Source: Oreocharis arfaki (taxonomy: Eukaryota > Chordata > Aves > Passeriformes > Paramythiidae). From it: a stretch of DNA of 64,000 bases. Below are positions 12,401 to 26,800 of this stretch, in pieces; the first letter of the stretch is position 1; each line of letters opens with the position of its first letter. The notes below the pieces were generated by a model. It saw only the letters and a program-made list of their open reading frames with translations. It made no database searches and was not told the origin of the DNA. The DNA lies in NCBI GenBank assembly GCA_013398015.1, contig VZRR01006739.1:62001-126000 (forward strand), read 5' to 3'. The translations under genes were made by a program, and so were the position numbers.

Positions 12401-15400
12401 ACAGACAAGTATCAGAGGAACTTCTCCTCAGATTTTAGTGCCTTGAGGTACTGATGTACACAGAAATGATTCACCGTGTTCATCAGTGTCACACAGAGCA
12501 CATTAGGTTTCATGAAGGAAGCAAGTGCCTGTACAGCTTGTGGTTCCCCACATCCCTAAAAGCAAGTCACACAATGCCAAACAGGAACACGACAGCTCCT
12601 GTCTGGAGCTTTGCCTGGGGCTCAGTCTGCATTGCAAAGCTGCACGTCTTTGTTATACCAAGATACCTACAAACCTCCCCAGCCAAGCAGACCTTGTCTT
12701 AAAGGCATTATATGCAGACTTCTCTATTCCTTTAGGGAAAATAGGACAGTCACCTCTTGCAGCACTGCCTAAAGCACAGTGACATGTAGAGGCATGTTCC
12801 CCTTCTTTTTTCCCCCTTTGCAACATTGTTATGCCATCCCTCCCCTCTTTTTAGTCAAACAGCTGCACACGAAATGCCTGGAAGGACCTCACAGGGGCTG
12901 CAGTTTCACACAGAAACAAAGCACCACCCATCAGCTGCAGGAAGTCAGAGCCCAGAGGCAGGAGCCGAGCAGCTGCTCATTGGAAGCAGCTGATGGCAGA
13001 ATCTTGCCTCCCTGCAGGGCAACCCTCCCTGGCTCTTCTTGAGCTCAGGCAGGATCCTCACGTCCTCCTGCCTGGCTTGGAATACAGCCTACTGATGACC
13101 AATATCATTATACCTGCCTTTGTGCTATGACTTCTTACTACTGCAACCGTACCAACTAAAAATGATATTGCCTAACCACAATTTGTTAATTCATTAAAAT
13201 TTCAAGCCCTTCAAGTCAAAACCATTAAAAAAACCCCAACAAATAACCAGAAATAGATAGTTCCAATCATAGTTTTAACAGTGTAACATAGCCTTATCTG
13301 GTTTATGCAAACACACTACACACCAGAATACTTGCAATACTTCCTGGAATACCTTACTTATCTGGAATATTTGCCAACAACTTGCCACAGCTATTGACTT
13401 TGAGTGGTTTTTGTAGAGTTTATTATCTGCCCAGTGTGACTAATTTGTACATCGTGTTCCTGGAGTTGCTGCTTAACTAGACACCTCCCAGAACCAAAAT
13501 CAGTTTTCACAGTAGCTATTGAGCAATTCATTGTGAATACTTCTGTATGTCCATAACTCGTGGAAGCATCTACAAGAGTCTACTTTTCCCAGCATCTCTA
13601 TGAACTAAACTATGTTGGTCAGAGTAACCAGGGGAAGGCAGCAGAGGAAGTCAGAGATACCATGGGGATGATATTGTGATAATTCATACTAGATTATGTA
13701 ATGAAACTGGGTCAGGGCACTGAAAACCATCAACTGTCCATCACTGGCTTTTGTCAGCAGCCATTCAAGCTCTATCTGGCACTGGACAGTGCCCCACCAG
13801 TTATCTTGGGTTTCTTGTCTCATTCAAGCTCTGCACTAAAACTATGTCTTACACCATTTAAACACAAAACAACATATACACACTTGCATAAATGATACAC
13901 AAGCAGGTCTGCCCCACTTCATCCTGGAGAAGGCAACCCTGAACATAACCTCAAGACTGGCACCTGAGAGCTATGAGGACCTGAGGCTAAAACCCAACTG
14001 TTGCTTTATACTTTTAATTGTCTGGCAATATTCACTCACTGCAACAGTCTGCTGTCTCATGTATGCAAGACTGCAAGAGCTTCAGGGCAGAGGCCATCAT
14101 GAGGTTTTGTATGTTTATACAGTGCCTACAACAACAACACAGTAGCAACCGGAAATCTAAGAATTAAATTATTATAGTAACAATGACAGAGCTGAGCAGC
14201 AGTGATTCTGGCTGTGTCAAAGCTGCATAAATCCATTTAACACTCACACAGATATTCTAATCTTCCTGGCCTATTACAGAGCCTAGCTCTTGAGAGCAGA
14301 AAATTGGGAGATAAACTAATGCACTCAAGGTTAGCAGTCCTAGTACGCAGCTGCTAGTCAGGGTAATACAATGGGTCAGTCAAGGAAGCAAACGAATCCA
14401 CTTCAAAATTCCTACTCTGAATGTTGTGGGTTAGATTCCTGTAGCCTACAGAGTGTAGAATTGAGTATGAGAAAGATAAATGGGATTTTCTTTCCATGAA
14501 TGGAGGAACTGGAAACTGAAATGCCTCAGACCTGCAAGCTAAGTCAGCCTTGGTATGCTCATCACTGCTATTGCACAACAGCTTTCCTCCCTATGATGTT
14601 ACAGCCTCAATACTTCCTCGGGAGGCTCCTTCTATTCAGTTAAAATCAATAACATAGGGCTCCATATAGTTGTCTTCCAAAACCAAAGTGTAAACACAAT
14701 TAGTTTTCAGACCAAAAGTCAGTGAGGCAAACTGAGCCACATGGTCATCTCTGACTCTGACTGGTGTTTCAACTCCATTAATAAAAGATCCTTCAGTCTA
14801 AGGTACCACAAGACTGTGACCATCACTCTCAGTGGGACTCAGGCCAGAGAGGACAGACCCTATAATCTATCTGCTGATAATTTTTAAGCAGAGCACAGCC
14901 CAGATTCATAGATAATGCAGAGATGAGACGAGAGAGTAAAACCTTTTGTTGCTTCTTTTAGCTAGTAATGTCAATAAAAGTAGTAATATGCTGTCTGTTA
15001 TGACAGAAATTTTATGAACATTTATGTCTGCTTTTTAAACAACAACTGCTCTGAAGTGATCGTACTCTCAGTTAGTGACAGGCACAACAGGTGGGTGGAA
15101 CAGAAGGAGATGAGCGATGAATAAAATAAGAACATTTTGCATTCTAAGCACATTTCTCTACATCTCAAGAGTTAAGGCACCCTTTCTGCAGCACTCCTCT
15201 GTGGGATCTGTTCATCATTTGTATGACAACACCTGCAGACATGCTAGAGAACTGCTTGCTGCAATGCTTGGCACTGCTAGAGATATGGACTCACACCCAG
15301 ACAGGATATGGTATTTTAAAACAAACAGGATAGGGCATCAAACACTGATCCCATTTGCACCTGACCTAAAAACTGACCTAAAGCCCTACCTACCCCATTA

Positions 15401-18400
15401 GATGTCACACTATCCTGTTGCTGTCTTTGGCTCTGAAACCTTAAAATTTCACCAGAAAGGTAGGGAACAAGTCATACAGTTGAGGAGTTAAGGCAATAGA
15501 ACAGATGAAATGTATCTGGGAAAGAGCTCAAGCCTCTTGTGTTCTAGCACAGGGTTTTGCCAAGACACCACACAAGGGTAAGATCATACCGTGCTTGCCT
15601 GCACTGTTTTCTCCAACCAGTCCAGCCTGTGTTTTGGCACTGAGTGCCTCTAGCAAATGGAAGAGGCAAGTCCTCTCCTGTTTGAAGCACCAGGGAACAT
15701 TACATATCAATTACCAGGTTTGAGACTGTTGTTTCAATAGCTGGTCACCTATGGGAGGACCAAGTTCCCAGGAAGAATCAGCAGCTTATACAATCCTCAA
15801 ATTCAAAGACCAAAAGATCACAAGGCTCAAAGGAAGACCCTCTCCTGAAGGGGTCAGATACAGGACCCGGTGGCCATCCAATTAAATTAAGGCATGGTCA
15901 TTATTTATGGAATCAGTAGTAAGTCAGTGGCTGTTGGCCACCTTGGCCTACCACAGAGCAAACAGCCCCAAAGCAGGATGTAGCCAGAGGCACAAAACCC
16001 ATCTGCAGAAGTGCTTCTGGGCAGGTGACAAGACCCTGGACACAGGTTTAGCAGGGCTTTCGCTTGTTCCTCTGTGAGCCCCAGCCCCGCATAGTGCCAC
16101 CCACAGTGCCAGTGGGTGCTAAGAGAGGCACTCGTTCCTGGCTCCTTCCACTCGAGGAGGCAAAACACTTAGCAGAGCTGCAGGACAACAGGGCAAAGGT
16201 TGCTTCCCCTTGCAAGGATAAATCTGTCTGTTCCACACCATCCCTGCAACATTTGCCATGCCTTGCCTGCAAGGTCAGGTGGAAGGGAAGAAGACTGCCA
16301 TTCCTCCTTGAATGAACAAGCATGAAAATCCTGCAGCCATCCAGGGTGGCTGCAGGTGAAGCTGGCTTACCCCTGCCACTCAAAGCTGCTTTAGCAGCTG
16401 CAAATTTAACAAGAGTAGTATTAAAATAACCTCACTTATTTATAAAAGCAGGCAGGCTGAGTGACATTTCTATTACAGAGCACACACCACAGGGAGATTC
16501 CCTGACGCTGCAGCAAACCAATGTAATCTGCATTACGATGCACTATTCTCTCTGCAGCACACGCAAGCTGGCTGTGCTCTCCCAGTACAACAGCAGGTCT
16601 GATTCTCCTCCCTCTAGAGCTGGGGGAAGATCTGTTATAGGCATTGGTGGTAGTAAGATCAAGTATTAAATCCATGAGTAACTGCTAATGTTACTTGCAT
16701 TCACTATAGCCTATTCATCTTGTATAATCAGCATTATATATCTCGTGCATCATTCTGTCTCTGCAATCCTGCAGCACGCTCACAGCTCAGTCAGAAATGG
16801 GGGCATTCTCTTTCAGTTGTTGGGTAAAACTGCATTATAACATCATTTCCACTTTACGCTGTATGGCTGAGATGTTCAGACACTTAAACATGGGATAACT
16901 AAAGAGAATGAAAGACTCATCTTAGTTATTTGGACTCCTTCAAAAATCTTAGCAATGTATTGGAATCTCTTTTATATATTCCTGTCCTGCCCACTACAAA
17001 GACTGCTGCTGTAAAGTATCGTGCGTATTAACAAACATAACAAAACAACGAGGTCAGATGCCCTTAATTACACCAGTTTAAATACAGAGTTACTTTGATA
17101 AAATCAATTGGATTATTGATGTTTACAGTGGTATACTGGGGAGCAGAATTTGACCCTTAATCTCTCTCACATGGGTTGCTGCCCTGCAGCAAACTGCAGG
17201 TCCTAGTAATTTGTTCAGATGCCATCAATGTAATCTGTAGCAACTGCTCTGCATCTAGCAAATTAGTATAATGATCTAACACTGAGCAGTAACAACAATT
17301 AATGCTTACAGCCAAGGAATGCACTGTCCTCTATAGCAATATAACATGCACAGAACCTCTGCAGTATATTGCACAAACCAGCTGTACGTATCAACAGGAG
17401 TAGCAGAAGCAAGATCCTGTCCCTGCAATACCACCGGCTTTATTCTGCCTCTCAGCAGTCACTGGGCCTGATTCTGCCTGTCTCATCTAAGGTATGGCCA
17501 TGATGATATGCTCACTTCTCTCTAGCTGGACAGTCAGGGTTGTCCTGGAACACACTGGTACCCACAGCTGCAGAAGCATGCACACAAATGGAAATTGTGA
17601 AATGCATTCATCTACCTTTTGTGCTCCTTTCTAGTAATGCCATTTACCAAACTTTCTGAAGTGTTCTTGAATGTACATAGGCTTCATCTGTACCAAAACT
17701 TATTTTTTACAACGACTATGGATTTTGAAAGATAACACTTTCTTGTCTTTTTCTAAAAAACAAATTATCAAAAATTCCAGTCTTTTCACTGTGACTCAAG
17801 AGAGAAAACATGGTTAATCAAAACCATAAAGAAAAAATGTACATTCTAATAAAGACACTAAGCTCTGCTCTAGATACCTGTGGCTTCTGACTGTGCCCAT
17901 ACCAGTACAAAGATGGCAGCAGCACGTGTTTCAGGACATACTTTAAAGCTATTCTGTGCCGCAGTAAAAAGGAATACAAGGTGTAAATCATAATCCCAAA
18001 AACTGATGCTAAAATTGCCTCAGATGTCTCACAACTGGATATAGCTTAGCTTTTACATATTAATTTGGCTAAAAAAGCCCTGCTTTTCTAGTATTCAAAC
18101 TGCAGGCAAGATGCAGGGGGATGACTTTTATGCAGGTAGGTAGGTTCCTTTTTCATCCTGGACCTCTGCTGAGTTAAAGGTTTATAAACCACAGCAAGCT
18201 TGCCACTATCACTATTCAAAAATGATGCCATCTTAAAAGAGGCAAAGGCAGATCTCAAAGAAAATGGCACCATTTCCTTTCCTGCAGTCAGCTGTGTGTA
18301 TGCCATTCTCATGTTACACAGATGGACCGAACAATGCTCTTATAGCCTTGTCATTTATCTACAGATACAAATGCTGTACCTAAATACTGTTACTACTTGG

Positions 18401-20700
18401 CTGCAGTACCTCCATTGTAACTGTTGCCTTTTCAGCCCTTACTCATCATAAATTACTTCCTAAATGAGAGTATGTTCATTTAGCTTGCATGCAAGAGGCT
18501 TGTGCTTTGAAAGAAATCCTTCTCTAAGACATTTAGGTCCTGGGAAAGGCTGCTCTGCATCAGTGCAGATCTGTTTCACTAACTATTGGAGAAGAAAAGC
18601 TTCCAGATACTCAAGTATTTATCACAAAACATGAAAAATTAACATCAGCATTCAAACAAGTTCAGAAAAATAATTTCCCCTTCAAGTATGCTCAGCTTTC
18701 CTTCCCATTCCAAATCCAAGTCGGAGTGCAAGGTGGGAGGGCCACAGACAGTGCAGCACAGCTCCACCCTCGTGCACAGCGGTGCCTTTGCTGTGCTTCC
18801 AAACGACTGAAATTCTGTTCAGCAGCTCAGGATTTCGTTCACTCTGGGATTTCAGTGCTTCATAAACTGGATTTTTTCTTTTGCTTGTTTTCCTTTTTGT
18901 TAAACAATCCCTCGCAAAGATGTAAATGTGTGGAGCTTCACAGCAGGCAAATTACAGACCAGCCTACTCAGGGAAAGCTCCTTCCTAGCAGGCACAAGTC
19001 GGAGGTTTATGCCTTGACATACAGGGTTCTTGTAGCTTTATCATTCTATTTCACTTCATCCTTTTTTATCCAGCTTTTGATGTTCTCAGCATTTAAAGAC
19101 AATGAACAGGTCTCAAGATCATGCATGCAGCTTCAACATTCAACTGATTTCCACAGGGAATTTGATGCCCACCTTGTTTTTTCTGCCTTAGAAAATTCTC
19201 TTTACTTCTTTGGATCCTGCTGAACTCCTTGCCAAGTGCTACATTTTGTCAAGATGTTCTGCAGCATGTGACTCTAGAACATTCTCTTTAGCTGTTTTAA
19301 AAATGTTACCTATCAAATACAACATTTATAATCCACTATCTCCTTCCTCTTTTTCTGTAAAATGCAGAGAGGAGAGTTCCTTACCATCATCACACTAGTC
19401 CTCATTTCACGTGCTTCTGGAATTTTTTAAAAATTCTCTGGAATTGAAATAATTCTTCATTATTGCCCCCCCCCTCCAACTTAAATAATCTTTTTCCGTG
19501 TAAGCTGCCTCATGTTTCTAAGAACAATCACTACTCCCTGAACACTTTTTATTTTTATAATGCTTTTGTGAACACAGAATCCCTGAGAACAGACCCAGAA
19601 CCCCATGTGAAGGCTGGAGAGGAAATGTCCAGATCTTAACCGGGAGAAGCTCTGGCTGCTGAGACTGTTGACAGTCTAAATCAACAGTTATCAACCTTTT
19701 CCAGGTTGCAGATGCAAAAAATTTCCCATTGGCTGTCCTAGACTTTTTATAGCAAATCTAAGCACACTGTCAACAGGCTCACTTTCCTTTTGGAGCTTTC
19801 AGAAGAACGTCTGGGAGCCTCCAGACCGCAGATTATAAATTATTAAATCGATTGCCTTAAAAAGAGGTGCAAATTTCTCATTCAGCTCAACAAGGTGCTA
19901 ACAGTACAGTGCAGTAACAGCAACGCAGGTGTCAGCACTCCCAAGCAGCCCGACAGAATGATGACCAACACAGACATTAGATATTTTGCCATTGTGCAAG
20001 GATTTGGACAAAACAGCTGGTATCAACATCTGTATTTTCCAGCCCAACCTCTGACACTGGTGTCCTAATTCAAAGTAAGAAGTTTAGTGAAATTCTGTTT
20101 CTCTTCCAATGTCCCTGATTAGCATTAATATATGTAAATTTTTATGCAAATACATGACATTTAAAGGTAAAAACTCTGCTCTGTATAATAATTACATACA
20201 CTTTTTAGAAAGGTTTTTAAAGACCTATAATTATGACATAAAAGAGAACATATAACTATTATACTTAAACGTCCTACATAAGTTAAAATGGGTATTGTAG
20301 CTAAGATAAGAGAAGATTTATTCTCTAAAGTTCTGATTCAGCAAGACACTTAAACATGTAAGTAATTTTAAACATATAAATAAAACTGTTTGAGAAATAC
20401 TGGTTCCTTTTCTAAAGAAAATTTTGGGGGAGTTTTTTATATCCATTAAAATATTTTGTTTCACTAATTATAAATCAGATGTTTAAAGAAAGCATTTTCA
20501 AAACGATAAAATTTCTTTCTCCCCCCAAAAAATTTTTTTTGCCTTCAAAAGGAAAGAGACAGATCAGAAAGTTTCAGCGAATAAAAATCGAGCACAAAAT
20601 TCTATTTTTTCCTTTTTCCCCCTGCAAGCTCTGCAGTAAACGTGAAACCTAACTATGCTTAAATGCTTTGCTGAAACAAAGGCTGGATGGGTTTCCTCAG

Positions 20701-20980
20701 ATCGGCGTGTTCGGGCTGGTCCCCGCGGTCTCAGCTCTGACACTGCGGGCTGGCTCCCGGTCTGCAGCACAGCATCCCCAAGGCACTCGGGAATTGCCGA
20801 GAGCCGCAGCCCAGCCCCTGCGCGGGGTCCCAGCTGCTGTTCCCCTCCAATTCATTTGTGCCTGACCTAACCCGCGCTGCGGCGCGGGGCTCGCTCCCTT
20901 CACCGGGGCGTGCCGGGAGCCACTGCCCCGTGCTTGATATCACACGGATAACGGGGGCAGACACGGGGGGCACAACAAGC
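20701..20980. promoter_or_regulatory. CpG-island-like patch in gene-free sequence
   Basis: By hand count about 25 CpG in 280 bases, with G+C clearly above the AT-rich flanks (the 250 bases to its left are strongly AT-rich). That density fits a small CpG island, which in birds often marks a promoter or a constitutively open element. I see no exon, TATA box or polyadenylation signal that names a gene here. Confidence 0.6.
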
Positions 20981-21398
20981 CCCAGCCCAGCTGCAGATAA
21001 CTTATATTTGCCTAAAAGGACGGGTAAATCCATGAGCAAATCATCAAGTAGTATCTTAACAAGAAGAGACGATGATTAATATCTTAACAACAATGACAAT
21101 GAGATAGATGTGCTAAAGGAAGTGGAGAGTGTGACCAGCCTTGCTCCCATCGGCCCCCGATGAGCCTCTGTCTTTATTGGGGCACCACAACTGGGGCACC
21201 AGGCAGCCGCACAGCCATCAGGCTGCAGAGGCTTCAGTCAGGTCGCTCCTCTTCCCTTCCTGGATTAACACCTACAAGGCTGCTCAGTTTTGCTTTAAAC
21301 TTGAACAGAGAATTAGGCAATCCCCTCCCCAAGAAGCAGCTAGGGAAGGAATATGAAAAACGTACACAAAATTAATCCAGGCCAGTGACAACCTGGGG

Positions 21399-21408
21399 NN
21401 NNNNNNNN
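21399..21408. other. Assembly gap, 10 N, between G runs
   Basis: Ten Ns flanked by GGGG on the left and GGGGTGGTGGGGTGGTGAGG on the right; a G-rich tract that was probably hard to sequence. Confidence 0.98.
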
Positions 21409-23096
21409 GGGGTGGTGGGGTGGTGAGGAGAAGGATTTTTTCATTTTCATGACAATAGCCATAGAGAAAAGAAATGCTCTCTTGCCTCTCCCCAGGGACT
21501 TGAATTGAATTCCCAGGGCTGCCAATCAGATCAAGAATTTAACACCATTTATTCTGTGGGGAGCCTGTCTGGAGCCAGTGTGTCAGCATCTGGATGATGC
21601 CCTGAGCCTGCACAAGCAGAGCAGCCAGAATCATGGATCTGCCTGGCTTGCCATGCAGTGAGAGATTCTGGACACATGCACAGAGAAACAGTTTCTCTCT
21701 CATTTATGGCAACATAAAGCTGGAGAATCAGGGAAGCTTGTATTTTTTAATTAAAGCTCAAATGGTAGAACACAAGTTTCAGACCAGAAATCATTGGTAT
21801 TGCTGTAGATGACACTCCCACAAACCAGGTTCTTGGCTCAGGCTCAATGACTGGCAACAGACTGCTTGAAGTGGTTCCCATTTGAAATAGTTTTGTACCA
21901 ATGCAGGCAGGAAAGGAGACCCAGCACGTTATAAGGCTGACTTTTCTTCTGGGACAGTTTGCAAAGAGTTAAACTGCAGCTTATGTGACTTTTAGCCACT
22001 GATTGCAAAATTAATTCATGTTTCAGGCTGTAGAGAACCATGAACCACTCAGAGTGCCATGGGGATGATAAGCTCTTAGGTCAATTACTGCACAGATGTG
22101 CCCCAGTTTGGCTGCCTCTCATTTTAGTAATAATGCTACATATATATTTCTGTATATTTAGCCTATACAGATTTGTTGCAGAGAAAGCTGTAATCTACAA
22201 CCCAAATATCCCCAAGTTTGTATATTTATTATACCAAGTTTGCATGGCTGTTTCTACAAAAACAGGACCATATGGGTATTTCTGTCACTAGCAGTTCAAT
22301 CTTTCCCTCATTTCTTCCACTGTGGTTAAATGCTCAACAAGAAAAAAATAACAGTGCAAAGAATGCCAAATCCCCTTTTGTTCTTTCCCAAAGCATTTCT
22401 AGATGTGGTATTTTCAGATGTTGCTTAAAGCCAATGCAAGACACCATATTCTACCGAACATCCTGGAAAGACTTCCTGCCAGTAAGAGACTGTCCTGAAT
22501 TTCCTCAGAAACTGAAGAGCTGAGGGAAGGATCTCCCACTGCAAACATGAAACCTAGTCTTAGACTGAAAAACACTCTGGCCGAATTTCAGGAGACAATT
22601 GGTTATCAAGAACTTGCTACTACAGCACACAGTGAATGACACAGAGGCAGCATGTGCAAAGGTACCATTGGCATTGCCTCATCTTTCCAGTGCATCATCA
22701 CTAAACCAGAATATAAGAAGACTTCATATTCCATCTGGTGCAGGAAAATTTTCAGCCACTACCAAGGACTCCAATGAGTAGTACTAGTGATGAGAATGGA
22801 TGCCGTAACTTATGTTGCTGATTTGCCTATATTAAGCTCAAATTATTTTGATAACATCTATAAATGGGTGCATACTATCCATTGGGAAACCCTCATCTTT
22901 CTTCTTTAAGGAAAGAATGTTTCTGTATAGAAGTTAGGAGTTGGAGGGGCAATGTTTCATTGAAAGCACCATGGAAAAGATTATGCAAATAACTACCAGA
23001 AAGGCAGGCTGTATTTTGCTGCAACTTACAGACTGATCCAAACTGAGAACTCTGTATTATTGTTATTCACCCATTTAAGGTCCTATTTTCACTTCA

Positions 23097-23110
23097 GTTT
23101 CCATAGAAAC
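23097..23110 (+). promoter_or_regulatory. X-box-like palindrome (RFX family)
   Basis: GTTTCCATAGAAAC is a near-perfect inverted repeat of the RFX type. No gene start was seen nearby. Confidence 0.35.
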
Positions 23111-23780
23111 CTGTTGTCCTAAATCTGCAGCACTTACAGCCTTTTAGTGTCATGGGTTCTTTCTTTACAGCTCTAATTACACCATCATCCACAAGGGGAA
23201 ATGGCTGGGATGCTTTTCCCACCACAGAAACATTCAGGAAGTGCTGCTCTGTAGACAGAGGGAATATAAAAACTAATCATAAACCTTCAGACATCGTCCT
23301 TTTTGGACAATTCCCCTATGTCGCAGCTGTATGTTTTATTGTTTGGGTTTTGAACATGGGCCATGGCAGAAATAAGAATGGAATTTGCAAAGAAAAAAAA
23401 ATTGGGTTTCTGCCTTTTCTCTGTCTTTTCTGGTCTATGGTAAAGAACAATTATACACAACCAAAGAAAATGGAAAAAATACTTGTAAATTAACTACACT
23501 GGTGTCACATAGATATTAAATACATAAGGTTGAACAAAGCTGTCAAGGCATATGGTCCAGAAAGACCTCCCACTGCCAAAGGAATGAAGCTTGTGCCCTT
23601 TTATTAATTTACTTCAGCTCTCAGGTCTGCATACAATTTTTTTCTCAGCATACGAGGGGTTAAGGTTCCCACCTATGCATTCCAGATAGACTCAATAAGA
23701 CTTTTTCACTGTGCTAATATAAAACACACAGAGACCTTTGTCTTCCTGCATGCTAGTAAAATGCCCGTTGTGCTATGCAG

Positions 23781-23803
23781 ATTATTATTGTTATTATTAT
23801 TTC
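23781..23803. repeat. ATT trinucleotide repeat
   Basis: Imperfect (ATT)n with one GTT unit, about 23 bases. Confidence 0.8.
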
Positions 23804-26800
23804 TGGCACTGTCACTTCTAGCTATGGTGCTTCAAAGCAATGATATTAAAAACATAAAGGCAGGCAGCCCTTTGGAAATAAGGAATTGCAACAGCAATGC
23901 AAAGAACTTTTTATAGCACCCCTTATTGAAACATCTGGAGGAAGTATCATCTAATGGTTAGTGAAGACAGCTAAAGAGCCAGGACTCCTATGTTCTGCTT
24001 CTGTCACTGTCACTGACTTATCATAACCTTGGGCAGGTACCTTAAAAGTTACATAAAAGTAGTACCTACCCAACCTTGCTTCTTTATGAGAGGTAAAGAA
24101 GTAATCTAAGATTTGCTGAAACTTTCCTTTATTAGCAATAACAAAAGAGGTGTCTACATGCAGACAAATTTCTGCTATCCTGAAGTGGTACAAATGTGTT
24201 CAAGGACACAGCCAGCCATCATCACCCAGAACCAGCACTTACTTCCCACAGCTGCTCACTTACTCCTCTCATGTCTTCTGTCCTTATTGAGGCTGTGTTT
24301 CCACCAGATTGCAAAAGGAACACTTCCTGTGAGCACTACCTAATCTTCTCCAAAGCCAACGATTTTGCTGTGGCCAACAACTGAAACTGCTTAAACACTC
24401 AGCTTAGCCTGGGGCTCTTCCGGTGACCAGTGTAGAAAGTAACGTGAGTTAGTGAGGTAACATCTTTTACTAGCACAACTAAGTTTGGAAGACAATGTTT
24501 TCCTCTAATCTAACTGTGATGCATTTTCTTTAGGGGAAGAGAATATTATTAATGAATTAACATCTGACTGACTCCCTGCAAAGTCCTGACTCAGTAATAG
24601 TGTCTCCAGCACAGAGGTTACTGTGCAGATATAGAACTTCAACCGTGGTCTTTCCAACAAGGTCTTTTGACATTATTTACTTTGCATAAAGCGCGTTTGA
24701 GAAAAATTAAAATGAGATGTCCACAAAATGAGAGTCTTTCGAAAGGACATCTTATCTATTAGCAGTTTGGAATGCTCTACCAAACAGCTCCACACAGGCC
24801 AAAGGACATTGTGAGCAGTAGCTGGAGTACTGAAGCACTGCTGTTTTTTTACTGTGCCTGCCTGCTTCAGGGGAGAAGCAGGAGAGAAAAGCAAGAAGAC
24901 AAGAAAAAAGACTATCTGTGGCATTCTTGACATCAAAAATAGTAGCATCATGTATGGGGCAATTGCAGTTGTGTTTACTGGCTCCATAACAATCAGAAAA
25001 ACACCTAGATTTCCAAATCTACTTCACCTGGCATCTCAAATAAAATGATTCAAAAATAGGCGTTGTTTAGACAAAGGTAATCCTAAGGTGGCAGGTGGAA
25101 AGGATACAAAATACAACCCTGTTTTTTTGCTATATTCACAACCCAGTGTGGTCCTCCCCTAGAGTTTATCACCACACAGACCTCAAACCAAAACAGCACA
25201 AACATAAAAATCATGACATCCTGACCATACACACACTGCTCCAAGCAAATGCAGCAAAAGAAACATCACGAATATTTATTTGGCTCTTTTTGTCATTGCT
25301 GTGGTCTTGCCATAATTTCTGTGAATAATGAAACTTCATGCTTTCCATGATTGTCTGCCTCAGCAAAAAGCCACTTGCCTAAGATTTTTACAGAAACAGA
25401 ACAACAAAACTAATCCCAGCAAAATCTGCACCACAACTATTTTCATTGTTAGGGAATGTAAAACATTAGTCATTTAACCACAGTGACCGCAGTTACCAAG
25501 TGCAGGCAGCTGCTTAAAAGTCAGCCTATGAAAAAACAAAAAACTTATTCCCTACCCTTGAAAATGGTACAGAAATTCAACTTTTGAAAAATGAGCAAAT
25601 TCAAGAAATTTACATGGAGTAGAGATGCATTTGTCAGGTAAATTATCTTTTTGTTTGATTTCATACACCCTGACACACTCCAGAAGCAAGGAGCTGCCAT
25701 GTTTTACCAATACTTCCTGAACAAAAGGGGCTTCCAAGCCAAACCAGAGGTCATGCTGACCCCACTAGCTAAGGCTTTTAATCCTCATGACCCATGTGTA
25801 GTCTGATACAACTTTGCCCTCATCAAACTGTTACCTGTTCCAAGTGTTTGCAGATGTTTTCCAGCTGTGTCAGAGGCTACCATTATGACTTTGTTGTTAA
25901 TGACACTTGAATGGTTTCCTTTAAAAATAGTTCAGGCCCATTTATGCTCCAGCTCTGGGGGTGAGGCAGAAGGCAGGCTCAGTGTTCCCAGCCTGCTCTG
26001 CCAGTTGTTGCCACGCAAAACAAGTGCAGCTCTCACATAGGATGAGCAGGATGTGGGAACCAAATCACTGCTTGGCCACTGGCAGCCCTTGCAAAGATAT
26101 TTCCAAGCTACACCTGGGGAGAAAAAGAGGCCACCAAATCACTTATTTCCAACCAGCTGATGCTTCAACATTGAAGCAGCCTGTGCTGTGGGGTACATGA
26201 GGGTACATTCTACAGGGACATAACACTGGCTGGAAACTACTCAGGAGCAAAAGAAGAAAATATGCCAGTTTTCTGTTGGGAAAAGTAAGAATGTGGTAGT
26301 AACTCTTCATGCAGGAGCGGTGATACATAAACCAGGTACTACAGGTACAGGCAATAGCTCATCCTATAGGGAAAGAAAGAGTGTGGGAGAAGCCCTTGCT
26401 TCTTGTTGCTGGAGTGACCATTAACAACACTGTTCTCCTCAGGGTCAATAAGCTCCATTTTTATCCATGCTGGGTGGGAACATTAATCCCAGAATTAACA
26501 CAGGAGTGGGAGAGTCCTCTCTGCTCCCTTGGTCAACATGTCAGACTGAGCCTGAGCTCTGCACCGTACTGCAGATCTTAGTACTGCATTCATTGCCCAT
26601 GTCCTCAAAGACTCAGTCTTCCTTTCATTTTGTCCCATTTCCTGACATGACACACTGCAGAGAACACAACCATGGGCAGGTGTTGGGGCATCCAGGAGGG
26701 GCTGTGCCGTGTGTTAGGAGTGTGTGTGAAAACACCTAAGCTCACAACAGAAACTCAGCAGCTCCAATGGAGTTTTTCCTTCAGTATTCTAGTAAATTAT

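Larger units (their letters stand above)
3721..20700. other. Gene-free sequence
   Basis: No exon, RNA gene or transposon was recognised. The longest frames (4442-4924 plus, 5667-6254 minus, 18726-19223 plus) show no recognisable domain and overlap frames of similar length on other phases. It holds a poly-A tract at 9473 and two RFX-type X-box motifs at 5394-5407 and 9398-9411. Confidence 0.55.

Noticed and set aside
16048..16383. A minus-strand frame beginning MSGRGK, like a histone H4 or H2A N terminus.
   Set aside because: The resemblance ends after six residues; what follows has no histone-fold sequence, so the match is coincidental.
18726..19223. A 165-codon plus-strand open frame rich in Phe and Cys.
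   Set aside because: No homology recognised and no conserved pattern; judged a chance frame.
19686..19840. A stretch starting CAACCTTTTCCAGGTTGCAG that recalls old interspersed repeats.
   Set aside because: I could not place it in a named family with any confidence.
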